DNA of 64,000 nt from contig CAZUCE010000001.1 in the NCBI GenBank assembly GCA_964619265.1, forward strand, positions 62,001 to 126,000. The letters run 5' to 3'. A program made the translations under genes and the position numbers. The first letter of the stretch is position 1, and each line of letters begins with the position of its first letter. Under the pieces are notes generated by a model. It ran no database searches. It was not told the DNA's origin and saw only the letters and a list, made by a program, of their open reading frames with translations. Source of the DNA: CAZUCE01 sp964619265. Lineage in GTDB: Bacteria; Planctomycetota; UBA1135; GCA-002686595. Below, piece after piece: positions 1 through 8,895 of the stretch.

Positions 1-491
1 AGAAAGGCCTCTGAGAGCGGGCACTCCGGCTTTTCCCACATCAAATCTCCCGGGGACTGCTCGCCGAACTTGCGCTTCGCAAAGCCGGCGGTGTCGACCA
101 TCCCGGCCAACGAAATCAACGCGCCGATGCGCGAGTCAGCGGCCGTAGCCATCACGCCGACGGCTCCTCCCATGGAATGTCCCGCATAGATCACCCGATG
201 GTGTCCCGCGGCTTGAGCCGCGTCGATCACGGAAGCAAGGTCGGCAGCTTCCTTCGTCGGACACGAATCCTCGAAACGCCCTTCGGAGTTCCCGTTGCCG
301 GAGAAGGAGAACCGCAGCGCTGGGAAGCCGGCCTCGCTCACCGCCTCGGCGAGCGCAACGGCCCACGCGCGATCCTTGTTGGCCGTGACTCCGTGGCCGA
401 TAACGACCAGCTCGCGCCCGGAACCGGATTCGGAAGGATGAAAGGTCGAATCCAAGCGTTCGCCCGCTCGGTTGGTCATGGCTTCGAACAT
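1..491 (-). CDS. alpha/beta hydrolase, C-terminus cut off by window edge
   Basis: About 163 residues are visible; the 3' end runs off the window. The protein has an oxyanion-type stretch VVIGHGVTANKDR (about residues 29-41) and the nucleophile elbow GHSMGG with Ser106, the arrangement of serine hydrolases of the dienelactone hydrolase/acyl-peptidase type. The Asp and His of the triad should lie beyond the edge. No signal peptide is visible, so it is probably cytoplasmic. The ATG at 491 was taken as the start; an in-frame ATG at 479 is equally possible. It is divergent from the DUF456 gene, with about 70 bp between the starts. The substrate cannot be inferred. Confidence 0.85.
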   Translation of the reverse strand, partial: MFEAMTNRAGERLDSTFHPSESGSGRELVVIGHGVTANKDRAWAVALAEAVSEAGFPALRFSFSGNGNSEGRFEDSCPTKEAADLASVIDAAQAAGHHRVIYAGHSMGGAVGVMATAADSRIGALISLAGMVDTAGFAKRKFGEQSPGDLMWEKPECPLSEAF

Positions 492-561
492 AGGACGTGT
501 AGTTTGCCTCTCCGGACCTTGGCCGCGCGAGGTTTGCGGGTTGTCACCTATCCTGGACCCG

Positions 562-1104
562 ATGGCCTGGCAGCAGATTCTCGTCGACATCCTGTTCACG
601 CTCGCGGGCGGAGCATGCGTCGGGATCGTCGCCCTCGGCCTCCCGGGCACTTGGGTCCTGCTCGCCCTGGCCTTGCTGGTGGAGTTCACCGATAGCGCCT
701 ACCTGCCGGGGGAAGCTCCGCAGACTTTTTCGTGGCCTCTGCTGATTGCCTGCGCCCTAGCCGCCACCGTGGGCGAAATCCTGGAGTTCGCTGCGGGAGT
801 CGTGGGAGCCAAGCGCTCCGGAAGTTCGGCGCGCGGAGCCTGGGGTGCGTTTCTCGGCGGCTTGGCCGGAGCGGTTGCCGGCATGGCTATTCCCGTACCA
901 ATCGTCGGGTCGTTGATCGGAGCCCTACTCGGCACCTTCGCCGGCGCGATCGCCGGGGAGCTCACCCTGCCCGGAGCGGAGGTGCGTTCCTCGATCAAGC
1001 CCGCAACCGGCGCCACTCTCGGTCGCGTGCTGGGCACCCTTTCGAAGATTCCCATTGCCCTGCTGGTGTGGTTGGCTCTGTCGTTCGCGGCGTTCTACGA
1101 CTGA
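562..1104 (+). CDS. DUF456 family membrane protein
   Basis: This 180-residue, very hydrophobic protein has an N-terminal membrane segment (about residues 8-35) and a central Gly/Ala-rich region with repeated membrane segments such as GAFLGGLAGAVAGMAIPVPI and SLIGALLGTFAGAIAGE. The glycine-zipper-like organisation, length and the final segment before the C-terminus match the DUF456 family, whose function is unknown. The reading frame is open further upstream, but ATG 562 gives the family-typical start; an earlier start would run into the promoter of the divergent hydrolase. It appears monocistronic. Confidence 0.8.
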   Translation: MAWQQILVDILFTLAGGACVGIVALGLPGTWVLLALALLVEFTDSAYLPGEAPQTFSWPLLIACALAATVGEILEFAAGVVGAKRSGSSARGAWGAFLGGLAGAVAGMAIPVPIVGSLIGALLGTFAGAIAGELTLPGAEVRSSIKPATGATLGRVLGTLSKIPIALLVWLALSFAAFYD

Positions 1105-1355
1105 GTCGCTTCTCCGAAGGAACAGAGGGCATCCGCCCTCGCTCGAGCTCAGCCAAGACAGGCCCAACGGAACTCCCGGGGGGGCAGCCATTCACCGAGA
1201 ATTGCCGGGCCGTTCATTCACCGCAAGCCGCCCAACAAGACAGAAGCTCCGCTCACCGCGAGGGTGAGCAGAGCTCAAAGGGCTCGAGGATCGACCGGTG
1301 TGCACGCGAAGTGCGCGACTGGACGACGGGGTGATCCTCCTGGGCCGAGCACGTC

Positions 1356-2003
1356 CTACTGCTTGCGGCCGCCGCGGCGGGCTTCTCCGCTTGCTTCAGC
1401 TTTCTCGCCGCGCTCCATCTTTTCGCCACGCATGGCGCCGGCTTCGGCCGTCCGCTTGCGCTGCATGCTGAGCTCCATCGTCTTGACGTCGCCTTCCGCG
1501 GTGACGTCGAAGAACGTCAGCGTGTAAGCGTTCTCGCCGCGCTCCATGATCTGCTTGGTGCTCTTCATGCCGCCGGTCATTTCGTCGTGCTGCTCGTACT
1601 CCATGACGAGTTGACCCGTGCGCTCGTTGACGTTCCCTTCCATGATGATCATCGACTGAGTCATGCTGTCGATCCAGGTGCCGACAAAGGCCTCCTTGTG
1701 CGGGTCGTACCCGAACGTGTTGTGACCACGGAACTCAGTTCCCATGAAGTCCATTTCGAATTCGGCGATCGACCAGAATTCTCCGAGCGCTTCGACGGAC
1801 TCGGTGCATTCCACCGACACCGGCTCGTCCACACCGGGTAGGTACATTTCCATGGTGCCGGTCCAGTGCCCGACGCCTTCTTGAACGAAAGCGTGCTGCT
1901 CCAGAGCAGCCGGAGCTTCCTGGAAACGGGGGCTGAATGTGGCAAAAGCCACTCCGCCGAGGGTCAGCGTGGCGGCAAGAATAGGAATAGTCGTTTGCTT
2001 CAT
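1356..2003 (-). CDS. secreted DUF1579 family protein
   Basis: 215 residues with a signal peptide (MKQTTIPILAATLTLGGVAF, then an AT-F region), so probably periplasmic. The body carries the DUF1579 hallmarks: GHWTGTMEMYLPG near the start, then FGYDPHKEAFVGTWIDSMT, a turn GNVNERTGQLVME, and a closing TMELSMQRKR. The family is thought to be a lipocalin-like barrel of unknown function. The C-terminal 30 residues are a highly charged Lys/Arg/Glu tail that is not part of the domain. The start is supported by a good Shine-Dalgarno sequence (AGGAG on the minus strand, 2011-2015) about 7 bases upstream of the ATG. Confidence 0.85.
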   Translation of the reverse strand: MKQTTIPILAATLTLGGVAFATFSPRFQEAPAALEQHAFVQEGVGHWTGTMEMYLPGVDEPVSVECTESVEALGEFWSIAEFEMDFMGTEFRGHNTFGYDPHKEAFVGTWIDSMTQSMIIMEGNVNERTGQLVMEYEQHDEMTGGMKSTKQIMERGENAYTLTFFDVTAEGDVKTMELSMQRKRTAEAGAMRGEKMERGEKAEASGEARRGGRKQ

Positions 2004-2552
2004 GTTAGTTCTCCTGATCTGGGGGGTGCCCGCAGGTCCTGAGCGCGCGCCGCCCGTATTGGGCGGGGGATGCGGCGCTCAAGCGTTCCGTGGGCGCGGC
2101 ACTCTAGTGGCGCCTCACCAAGGGGTATCCAGATTCCTGGTTTGAGCTGATTTTCTTGGAATTTCTCCGGGCCCATGTCAGTTCCGCGAACGGGACAAGT
2201 GCCCCTAGCGGCCACTCAGGCCCAGACCGGAGCCCCTTGGCAGGGACTTCCCAGGCGCCCAAATTTCTCCCCGATTTCCGGCGTACCAGACCCCCTTTTC
2301 CGAACCCCTCTTCTTGGTTGCCGTCCGAACGTCGGTCTAGGGGAAGTCGATGAGTTGAATCCGGCGGAACGGACACCGGCTGTTGCGTCGAACCAAGTTG
2401 CGCGGAAGCAGACCCCAAGGAACCTAAGCGCAAAGGACGCGCTTAGGATCCACTGGTGCTTGATGCGTCCGTTCCTGTGGCCCGCCCTCGGGGACCAAGG
2501 ACTGCCGTGAGCAAGTTCGAGAGTTCAATCGGCGGGCCCGCCGAGGGGTGAA
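2004..2552. other. 549-bp intergenic region, no gene recognised
   Basis: The stretch lies between the start of the DUF1579 gene and the stop of the beta-helix protein, both on the minus strand. Short open frames here have no recognisable protein character. The ribosome-binding site of the DUF1579 gene is at 2011-2015. The one clear structure is a perfect inverted repeat at 2423-2447, listed separately. The promoter of the DUF1579 gene should be here, but I see no convincing -35/-10 pair. Confidence 0.5.
2423..2447. repeat. perfect 9-bp inverted repeat (hairpin)
   Basis: CCTAAGCGC (2423-2431), a 7-base loop, and GCGCTTAGG (2439-2447). It lies about 105 bp downstream of the stop codon of the minus-strand beta-helix gene. 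No T-tract follows on either strand, so a rho-independent terminator is only one possibility; a 3' stabilising hairpin is another. Confidence 0.5.
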
Positions 2553-3878
2553 TCAACCTGGCACGACGTTAGCGTCGCCCGCATCAAACTCCACCGCGCC
2601 CAGGTCGATGATCGGTGCGCTGCCGGCGCCGGTGTCCGCCGTTTCGGGGTCGTCGGCCAAACGCGATCTGCCGGCAAAGTCGAGCAGGGCGCCGGACGCC
2701 GCTCCCCTGTTGTTGCCCGCGTCGATGCAAGGGGAGCCGGCTGCGGGAGCGAAGTTGCCGCCGGCCACGTCGACCAGATTCGGATCCGCGTCCAAGTTCC
2801 CGGTCCCGTCCATTCCGCCCTGCACGATCGTGTAGGAGACCCTCTCGAGCCCTTCCAGCTGGTTGGTCGCGTCTTGAGCTCCGTCTGGGCCGCTGTTGTT
2901 CCAGAAAATCGAGTTCTCCACCGAGGTCTGATTCGAGCCTTGGCTGCGAAGGCCGGCCGCAGCCTGCCCGGTGGCTGAATTGCCTATCACGGTGCAGTTG
3001 CGAAAGCGTGTGTTCCCGCCGTTGCCAACCCAAATCGCGCCGCCGCCCGCTCCTCCGGTAGCCACGTTGCCTGTGAATACGCAATTGGACACCACCATTC
3101 CGCTCGTCGCGAAAATTTCGAGGGCACCGGCTCGTTGCGCCGTGTTGCCGAAGAACCCGCAACGATCGAAGCGCACCGATCCACCGAATGCGATGTCAAA
3201 GGCCCCGCCGAAGATGCCACCGTCTCCGTTCTCGAAGCTGCAATTCAAGAACGCGGGAGCTGCCCCTTCGCTACAAAAGCCTGCGGCTCCGCCGAACTTC
3301 GACCGATGGTCTACGAATCGGCAGTTGCGGATCACCGGCGAGACATTACCGACGCAGTAGATACCCGCGCCACGGTCATTTTCGTTGTCTTCCTCGTTGG
3401 CATGGCCGGAGCGAACCTCGAACCCATCGAGGATCGATTGGTCGTTCGCGTCGCGGTTCGCCCGAACCACGTGGAACGAGTTGTCCCCGAAGGAACCGGC
3501 CTGATCGTCCCCGGCGAGATCGCCGGTGAGAATCGCTGGCGCCGCCCCAAGCGCAGGGCGTTCCGCAGGGGAGGCTTCCCCTCCGCGGAAGCCGCCGAAG
3601 ATCGCGATACTTGGGCGCAGACCGAACGAGGCGACCCGCTGACCGCTCGAGCTCGGTCTATAGAGCCCCTCGGCGACGTAGATTTCGTCTCCGGCCGCCG
3701 CGGCTCCGAGCGCGGCTTGCAGACCGTCCTCGCCCTGGAAGGCGTTTTCCCAGCTCGAGCCGTCGCCTGCTCCTGTCGTTAGGTTCGCGTCGACGAAGAG
3801 CGTGCCAGCCTGGGCTGCGGGGGAAGCAGCCGTGGTGGAGGCTGCGAGGGCGAGTAGAAGTGAGATCGGACCGAACAT
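2553..3878 (-). CDS. secreted right-handed beta-helix protein (choice-of-anchor Q type)
   Basis: 441 residues with a signal peptide (MFGPISLLLALAASTTAAS). The opening GTLFVDANLTTGAGDGSSW followed by LQAALGAAAAGDEIYVAEG is the typical entry to Pmp/choice-of-anchor-Q beta-helix proteins of Planctomycetota and relatives. It is followed by short repeats with N-C-x-F cores (IRNCRFVDHRS, LNCSFENG, SNCVFTGNVA, RNCTVIGNSA), the rungs of the helix. The end, GSPCIDAGNNRG...DLGAVEF, is the family's C-terminal signature. It is probably extracellular or surface attached; the ligand is unknown. The frame is open 98 codons further upstream and into the PP2C gene, but ATG 3878 places the signal peptide at the N-terminus. 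Confidence 0.85.
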   Translation of the reverse strand: MFGPISLLLALAASTTAASPAAQAGTLFVDANLTTGAGDGSSWENAFQGEDGLQAALGAAAAGDEIYVAEGLYRPSSSGQRVASFGLRPSIAIFGGFRGGEASPAERPALGAAPAILTGDLAGDDQAGSFGDNSFHVVRANRDANDQSILDGFEVRSGHANEEDNENDRGAGIYCVGNVSPVIRNCRFVDHRSKFGGAAGFCSEGAAPAFLNCSFENGDGGIFGGAFDIAFGGSVRFDRCGFFGNTAQRAGALEIFATSGMVVSNCVFTGNVATGGAGGGAIWVGNGGNTRFRNCTVIGNSATGQAAAGLRSQGSNQTSVENSIFWNNSGPDGAQDATNQLEGLERVSYTIVQGGMDGTGNLDADPNLVDVAGGNFAPAAGSPCIDAGNNRGAASGALLDFAGRSRLADDPETADTGAGSAPIIDLGAVEFDAGDANVVPG

Positions 3879-4086
3879 GCTTGACGGGTTGGAAGGACGA
3901 ATGGGAACCGGCTCCGAATCTACTCCGCCGGAGCGCTCCTCACCGATTCGCAAACGGCTTCGTTCACCGAGCCGAGCAGCAGACGCCGAAGGAGCCCAGC
4001 GTTTCGACCGCGTTGGCGACACAACCACCAGGCTGGCATGGGCCGCCTGGCCCATAAAGGCTGAGCGGCACCGGGCCTTCCACCCG

Positions 4087-4890
4087 TTAGTTCGGCCGGT
4101 ACAACAACAAACAAAGATCGTCGGGCTTGGTTGGTTCCCCCGGACGCGGATCGAGCATTCGGCGCCTGGCAAGCTGGCTCAGGTCCTCGCAAGCAGCCCT
4201 CGGATTTCCGCGCCGGATTCGCTCGATGATCTCGGCCGACGTCAGGTTGTCGAAGAGTCCATCGGTTGCTACCAACAACGTGTCCTGTTTAGCTACTTGG
4301 ACCGAGAGTCCAAATTCGATTCGCATGTCCTCGGTACCCAAATAATTCGAGACGAGATGCCGCAGGCGATGGTGCAGTGCCTCCTGCTCGTCCATCAGCC
4401 CTGCCTCAACCGCATAACCGATCGGTGAATGAGAAATCGTCCAGGACTTCACCCGGCCCCCGCTCCCCACGTGCAAGCAGGCCGAATCGCCGACGTGGAC
4501 CGGCCGGGCGCTCCCGTGGCTGAGGATCGTTGCGGCCAGGGTCGTGCCAGCTCCGACGCCTAGGTCGAGGATCCGCCGGTTGGCTTCCTCCAATGCGTCG
4601 AGCAGGACGTGGCGCCTCTGCTCGGTTCCCTCTTGGCCCTCGGCCAAACGCTCCACCAGGGTCTCGAGGGCCAAGCGCGAAGCCCGGTCGCCCGAGCTCA
4701 TCCCGCCCATCCCGTCGGCGACAGCCATCAGACAGCCGCCGGAAAAGCGCGCAACGAGCACCGAGTCTTCATTGCGGTCCTTGCCTGGGCCGCGGGCCGA
4801 ATAGGCCACCACCGCGCCACCCTCCACCGGAACCTCAACGATGCCGGAGTCCTCGCAGTCGATCAGCAAGACCTCTTCGAAATCGATCAC
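4087..4890 (-). CDS. PP2C-family serine/threonine protein phosphatase
   Basis: 267 residues containing the PP2C metal-binding motifs in order: KDRNEDSVL (motif with the first Asp/Glu), VADGMGGMSSGDRAS, GAGTTLAATIL, VHVGDSACL, ATDGLFDNL and the closing KPDDLCLLLY. These coordinate two Mn/Mg ions that activate water for hydrolysis of phospho-Ser/Thr. The length matches stand-alone bacterial PP2C proteins of the PrpC/Stp type and there is no membrane segment. The start codon is GTG at 4890. It sits downstream of yqeY on the same strand with 78 bp between. It is a plausible partner of Ser/Thr kinases such as the one at 35.5-38.5 kb, but that link is inference. Confidence 0.9.
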   Translation of the reverse strand: MIDFEEVLLIDCEDSGIVEVPVEGGAVVAYSARGPGKDRNEDSVLVARFSGGCLMAVADGMGGMSSGDRASRLALETLVERLAEGQEGTEQRRHVLLDALEEANRRILDLGVGAGTTLAATILSHGSARPVHVGDSACLHVGSGGRVKSWTISHSPIGYAVEAGLMDEQEALHHRLRHLVSNYLGTEDMRIEFGLSVQVAKQDTLLVATDGLFDNLTSAEIIERIRRGNPRAACEDLSQLARRRMLDPRPGEPTKPDDLCLLLYRPN

Positions 4891-4968
4891 AGCAAGCAGG
4901 AGAGGGCGCAGCCCCAGCTGCGCATCGAATCTGTTCCGCCCGAACGAAACAGACTTGCCAAGGCCTTG

Positions 4969-5421
4969 TCAGCCCTGTGCGTCAAACAACTCCCCGGCGA
5001 GCCGGTTGACCAGCTTGCCGTCGATTTGGCCCTTGTGGCGAGCCATAGCTTCCTTCATCAGCTTGCCAAGCTGCTTGCGGTCGGCGATGCCCAGCTCGCC
5101 GATGAGGCCCGCTACGATGTCCCGGGTCGCAGCTTCATCGAGCTGCTGGGGCAGGTAGACCTCAAGGATCTTGGCTTCGGCAGCCTCTTTGTCCGCCAGC
5201 TCGGTGCGGTCACCCTTGGTGTACTCAGCCGCCGCCTCGTGGCGCTGCTTGACCGCCCGACGAATCATCGCCACATGCTCGTCCTCGGAGAGGTCCTCCT
5301 GGAGCTCGATGCGGCGGTTCTTGAAGGCCGAGACCACCATGCGCAGCGTGTCGCGCTTGAGTTCGTCTTTGTCGCGCATGGCCTGAATCAGGTCCGCGTC
5401 GATTCGTTCTCGGGTGCTCAA
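4969..5421 (-). CDS. yqeY: GatB/YqeY domain protein
   Basis: 150 residues matching YqeY along the full length: N-terminal RERIDADLIQAMRDKDELKRDTLRMV, central EAAEAKILEVYLPQQL, and C-terminal GKLMKEAMARHKGQIDGKLV, which resembles the tail domain of GatB that contacts tRNA. The function of the stand-alone protein is unsettled; a role connected with tRNA-dependent amidotransferase is commonly suggested from the domain. The start is TTG at 5421, overlapping the TGA stop of gyrA (TTGA). The N-terminus encoded from this TTG matches the family, whereas the next in-frame ATG would remove conserved residues. Translational coupling to gyrA is likely. Confidence 0.9.
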   Translation of the reverse strand: MSTRERIDADLIQAMRDKDELKRDTLRMVVSAFKNRRIELQEDLSEDEHVAMIRRAVKQRHEAAAEYTKGDRTELADKEAAEAKILEVYLPQQLDEAATRDIVAGLIGELGIADRKQLGKLMKEAMARHKGQIDGKLVNRLAGELFDAQG

Positions 5422-8069
5422 GACTCTTCCTCGCTGTCTGTTTCGGCGGACTCGTCGGTTCCTTCCTCGGGCAAGGCGTCCCCCTCGGGAGCTTCGGCGA
5501 CCGCACCGCCCTCTTTCGTGGATTCGATGGCCGTTCCAACGGCGCCTTCAAGACCAGCTCGCTCGGCAGCCTCGGCGGCCCCGCGCGTTTCCAGTTCGCG
5601 GTCGGATTCGCTGACGACCTCCATGGCCACAAGCTTGTCGCCGTCCTTGACGTTGACCAGTCGAACGCCCTGGGTGTTGCGTCCCATGGGCCGCATGTCT
5701 TCCACGCGGGTTCGAACGATCATCCCGCTTTCGGAGATGAACATCAATTCATCGTCGGGCAGGGCCACGCGCATCGAGACAACCAACCCGTTGCGATCGG
5801 TGACCTTGATGTTGATGACACCCTGATTTCCGCGTCCCTTGATGGGGTAATCACCGATCGGAGTGCGCTTGCCGTAGCCGTTTTCGCAAACCGAGACCAC
5901 CGTGGTCGCTTCGGGATCCGACGTGCTGTCGATCACGATCATTCCAACCACGGCATCGCCCTCGCGCAACTTCATCCCACGGACGCCGCGACTGACACGG
6001 CCCATGGTTCGCGCAGCGGCCTCGTCGAAGTGGACGGCCCGTCCGTTGCTGGAGGCAATCAGAATCGTGTCGCCCGGCTTGGCCAAGCCCACATCGATGA
6101 CGCGATCGCCGTCGTCGAGCGCGATGGCCCGGATGCCGGTTTTCTTAGGACGCGAATAGGCTTCCAGAGCCGTCTTCTTGATCGTTCCGCGCTCGGTCGC
6201 GAACACGACGGTGGCTTCTTGGTCGAAGCTGGTCACGCGCAGAACCCGCTGAATGCGCTCGTCGTCGCCAAGGGTCAGGAGGTTCCGGATCGCCCGCCCA
6301 CGCGAGGTCCGCGCGCCTTCAGGGATCTGGTAGACCTTCAACCAATAGACCTTGCCGTGATTCGAGAAACACAGCACGTAGTCGTGGGTGCCGGCCAGGA
6401 ACAGAGAACTGATCTGGTCGCCATCTTTGTTCTCGCCGCCCTTGATGCCGCGGCCGCCGCGGGCCTGGCTGCGGTAAGTGTCGAGCCCGGTTCGCTTGAC
6501 GTATCCGCCGCGCGAGAAGGTCACGACCATCATCTCCTCGGTGATCAACTCCTCGATGTCGAACGAGCCGTCGACCTCCTCGAGGCTGATCTCGGTACGG
6601 CGCGGATCGCCGTACTTGGCCTCCAGGTCGTCCAAGTCCTCGTGGATGATCGCGATCACGCGGGCTTCTCGGTCGAGGATGTCCTGCAGATCCGCGATTT
6701 CGGCGAGTAGGCGGTTGTACTCCTCTTCCAGCTTTTCGCGCTCGAGACCCGTCAGGCGGCCGAGGCGCATGTCCACGATCGCCTGGGACTGAACCAAGCT
6801 CAGATTGAACGCCGACTGCAGACTGGCTTTCGCTTCGTCGGTGTCCTTGCTGGACCGGATGATCCGGATCACTTCGTCGATGTTGTCGACCGCGATCCGC
6901 AGGCCTTCCACCAGGTGCTTGCGCTCCTCCGCTTTGCGCAGCAGGAAGCGCGTGCGCCGCCGAATGACGTTCTTGCGATGGAAGATGTACTGGTCGAGCA
7001 GGCCGCGCAAGGTGAGCGTGCGCGGCTGACCATCGACGATCGCCAAGTTGATGATCGAGTAGGTCTGCTGCAGCGGCGTGTACTGGAACAGTTGCTTGAC
7101 GATGACCTCGGGGTCTTCGCCCTTCTTCAGCTCGACCAGCAACCGAATCCCGTCGCGGTCCGATTCGTCGCGGACGTCGGAGATCCCGGTGATCCGACCA
7201 TCCTTGACGACCTCGACGATCTTCTCGATGATCGAAACCTTGCGAACCTGATAGGGAATCTCGGTGAAGACCAGCTGTTCCTTCGTTCCCCGGCCCTCTT
7301 CGACCTGGTACTTGGCGCGCACCACGGTTCGGCCGCGGCCGGTGGTGTAGGCCTGCAGGATTCCGCCGCGGCCCATGATCTGACCGCCGGTCGGGAAATC
7401 CGGTCCCGGCACCAATTCGCACAGACGCGCGATCGACACGTCCGGATCCGCCAACACCGCGCGCAGAGCCGCGCACACCTCGCGCAGGTTGTGAGGCGGC
7501 AGACTCGTCGCCATCCCCACCGCGATGCCATCCGATCCGTTGCACAAAAGGCTCGGGAACCGGCTCGGCAGCACGACCGGCTCCATGAGCCGCTCGTCGT
7601 AGTTGGGCTGGTAGTCGACGGTCTCCTTGTCGAGGTCGGCCATCATCTCGACCGCCTCGCCCTTCATGCGGGCTTCCGTGTACCGCATGGCCGCCGGCGG
7701 ATCCCCGTCAATCGATCCGAAGTTGCCCTGACCGTCGATCAACGGGTAGCGCAAGGAGAAGCGCTGGGCCATGCGAACCAGCGTGGGATAGATCACGGAC
7801 TCACCGTGCGGGTGGTATTCGCCGGAGGTGGTTCCTGCGATGTTCGCGCACTTGCGGTACTTGGCCGTGGGCCGCAGTCGCAAGTCGTTCATCGCGACGA
7901 GGATGCGCCGCTGACTGGGTTTGAGGCCGTCGCGCGCGTCAGGGAGAGCCCGGCTGTGAATGACGCTGAGCGCGTACGTGAGGTACGACTCGCTCATCTC
8001 GCGCTCGATCAAGCGCGGTTCGATGCGTCCAGCAGGCGGCGCAGGAAAGTCCGGATCGGAATCGGTCAT
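5418..8069 (-). CDS. gyrA: DNA gyrase subunit A
   Basis: 883 residues. The breakage-reunion domain opens with LIEREMSESYLTYALSVIHSRALPDARDGLKPSQRRIL; the active-site tyrosine that forms the 5'-phosphotyrosyl link is Tyr130 in AAMRYTEAR. The C-terminal beta-pinwheel carries a GyrA box, QARGGRGIKG, which marks a gyrase rather than topoisomerase IV. The tail after the pinwheel is acidic (SDRELETRG...TDSEEES). The quinolone-resistance segment reads HPHGESVIYPT, so the position equivalent to E. coli Ser83 is Ser91 and the position equivalent to Asp87 is Pro95. It acts with GyrB, encoded 46 kb away in this window, to introduce negative supercoils. Starts at ATG 8069; the stop overlaps the yqeY start. 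Confidence 0.97.
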   Translation of the reverse strand: MTDSDPDFPAPPAGRIEPRLIEREMSESYLTYALSVIHSRALPDARDGLKPSQRRILVAMNDLRLRPTAKYRKCANIAGTTSGEYHPHGESVIYPTLVRMAQRFSLRYPLIDGQGNFGSIDGDPPAAMRYTEARMKGEAVEMMADLDKETVDYQPNYDERLMEPVVLPSRFPSLLCNGSDGIAVGMATSLPPHNLREVCAALRAVLADPDVSIARLCELVPGPDFPTGGQIMGRGGILQAYTTGRGRTVVRAKYQVEEGRGTKEQLVFTEIPYQVRKVSIIEKIVEVVKDGRITGISDVRDESDRDGIRLLVELKKGEDPEVIVKQLFQYTPLQQTYSIINLAIVDGQPRTLTLRGLLDQYIFHRKNVIRRRTRFLLRKAEERKHLVEGLRIAVDNIDEVIRIIRSSKDTDEAKASLQSAFNLSLVQSQAIVDMRLGRLTGLEREKLEEEYNRLLAEIADLQDILDREARVIAIIHEDLDDLEAKYGDPRRTEISLEEVDGSFDIEELITEEMMVVTFSRGGYVKRTGLDTYRSQARGGRGIKGGENKDGDQISSLFLAGTHDYVLCFSNHGKVYWLKVYQIPEGARTSRGRAIRNLLTLGDDERIQRVLRVTSFDQEATVVFATERGTIKKTALEAYSRPKKTGIRAIALDDGDRVIDVGLAKPGDTILIASSNGRAVHFDEAAARTMGRVSRGVRGMKLREGDAVVGMIVIDSTSDPEATTVVSVCENGYGKRTPIGDYPIKGRGNQGVINIKVTDRNGLVVSMRVALPDDELMFISESGMIVRTRVEDMRPMGRNTQGVRLVNVKDGDKLVAMEVVSESDRELETRGAAEAAERAGLEGAVGTAIESTKEGGAVAEAPEGDALPEEGTDESAETDSEEES

Positions 8070-8371
8070 GGATCGGCAGGGGACGGCTTGGCGCTTCGAT
8101 CGCGGAAGGGACCGATGGGGGGGAGCGCCGTTGCTCGCGTTCCGGGGCCCCTGGTGGGCTCTCGAAAGGCACGGTCTCGGGGCCTGGTTTCGCGGACCGC
8201 CCCGGGGGGGCGATAGTATCGCCGACCCGGGCTCGGGAGACCAGCCCGGATCCCCTCCCGGAGCCCTCTAAATGGCGGGTTTTTCGGGGCATCCGAAGGC
8301 CCTCTCGACCGTCCCGCTGGAGCGCTCTCCCCAGGCTCCGCGAACCAGGTCGCAAATCCCCGCGAATCCGC
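8070..8371. other. 302-bp divergent region between gyrA and flavin reductase gene, with a small palindrome
   Basis: Both flanking genes start here, so their promoters should be in this stretch. I see a perfect palindrome GGCGATAGTATCGCC at 8209-8223 (7-bp arms around one G), which could be an operator, or contain a -10-like element for one of the two directions. No coding region is recognisable. Confidence 0.45.
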
Positions 8372-8866
8372 ATGTCGAGCCCCCCCGAACGATCCGCTCC
8401 CAGCCCCGTGGCCCGCGCCTTGGGACGGTTTCCCTCCGGCCTGTTCATCCTCACCACCGAAACCCCAGGCGGCCCGATCGGATTCCTCGCATCGTTCTGT
8501 CAGCAAGTCGGATTCGATCCGCCGACCGTCGCCGTGGCCGTCGCGAAGGAGCGCGGACCGCTCGAGGCCATCCGCACATGCGGGTCCTTTGCCCTCTCTG
8601 TGCTCGACGCGCAATCCAAAGGCTGCATGGCGCCCTTCTTCGGCAAGGTGCCCGAAGGGAGAACCCCCTTCGATCTCCTGGGCCACAGCCGCCCCGAGGG
8701 CTCCTGCGCGGTCCTCGACGACGCCTTGGCCTGGGTCCAGGCCGAGGTCTCCGGCGAGCACGCCCTAGGCGATCACGTGATCCTGTTCGGAAAGGTGGTC
8801 GCCGGCGACCTCCGGCGCGAGGGCGACCCCTTGGTTCACCTCCGCAAAAACGGGCTTTCCTACTAG
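8372..8866 (+). CDS. flavin reductase family protein (FMN-binding split barrel)
   Basis: 164 residues. The pattern RALGRFPSGLFILTTETPGG, GFLASFCQQVGFDPPTVAVAV, GSFALSVLDAQ and GDHVILFGKVVAG...PLVHLRKNGLSY follows the flavin-reductase-like split barrel: nucleotide-binding N-terminal strands, a conserved S/C-x-Q substrate strand and the closing strand with a GDH motif. Such proteins reduce FMN or FAD with NAD(P)H or bind flavin as stable flavoproteins. The partner enzyme is unknown and no monooxygenase is adjacent. ATG 8372 was chosen because the domain starts a few residues later. A conserved 26-base element begins at its stop codon. Confidence 0.85.
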   Translation: MSSPPERSAPSPVARALGRFPSGLFILTTETPGGPIGFLASFCQQVGFDPPTVAVAVAKERGPLEAIRTCGSFALSVLDAQSKGCMAPFFGKVPEGRTPFDLLGHSRPEGSCAVLDDALAWVQAEVSGEHALGDHVILFGKVVAGDLRREGDPLVHLRKNGLSY

Positions 8867-8889
8867 CAGCCCGCGGGAAGTGCCCCGCC
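8864..8889 (+). terminator. 26-nt 3'-end element, copy A (terminator-like hairpin)
   Basis: The element starts with the TAG stop of the flavin reductase gene and reads TAGCAGCCCGCGG, a 5-base variable centre, then GCCCCGCC. GCGGG and CCCGC can pair across the centre. A copy with 23 of 26 identical bases begins at the stop of the RNase HIII gene (15212-15237, minus strand), and all three differences are in the centre. The conserved position suggests transcription termination or 3'-end protection. There is no T-tract. Confidence 0.45.
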
Positions 8890-8895
8890 ACCGGG

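Noticed and set aside
3463..3478. Third parS-like sequence CGAACCACGTGGAACG
   Set aside because: Only 12 of 16 bases match and the left arm is wrong; CACGTGG is frequent by chance in this GC-rich DNA.
3879..4172. Extended N-terminus of the beta-helix protein reaching into the PP2C gene
   Set aside because: The extra 98 codons overlap the PP2C coding sequence and precede a clear signal peptide at ATG 3878.
6915..8216. Long open frame on the plus strand opposite gyrA
   Set aside because: It is an antisense shadow caused by high GC; the minus strand encodes a full gyrase A subunit.
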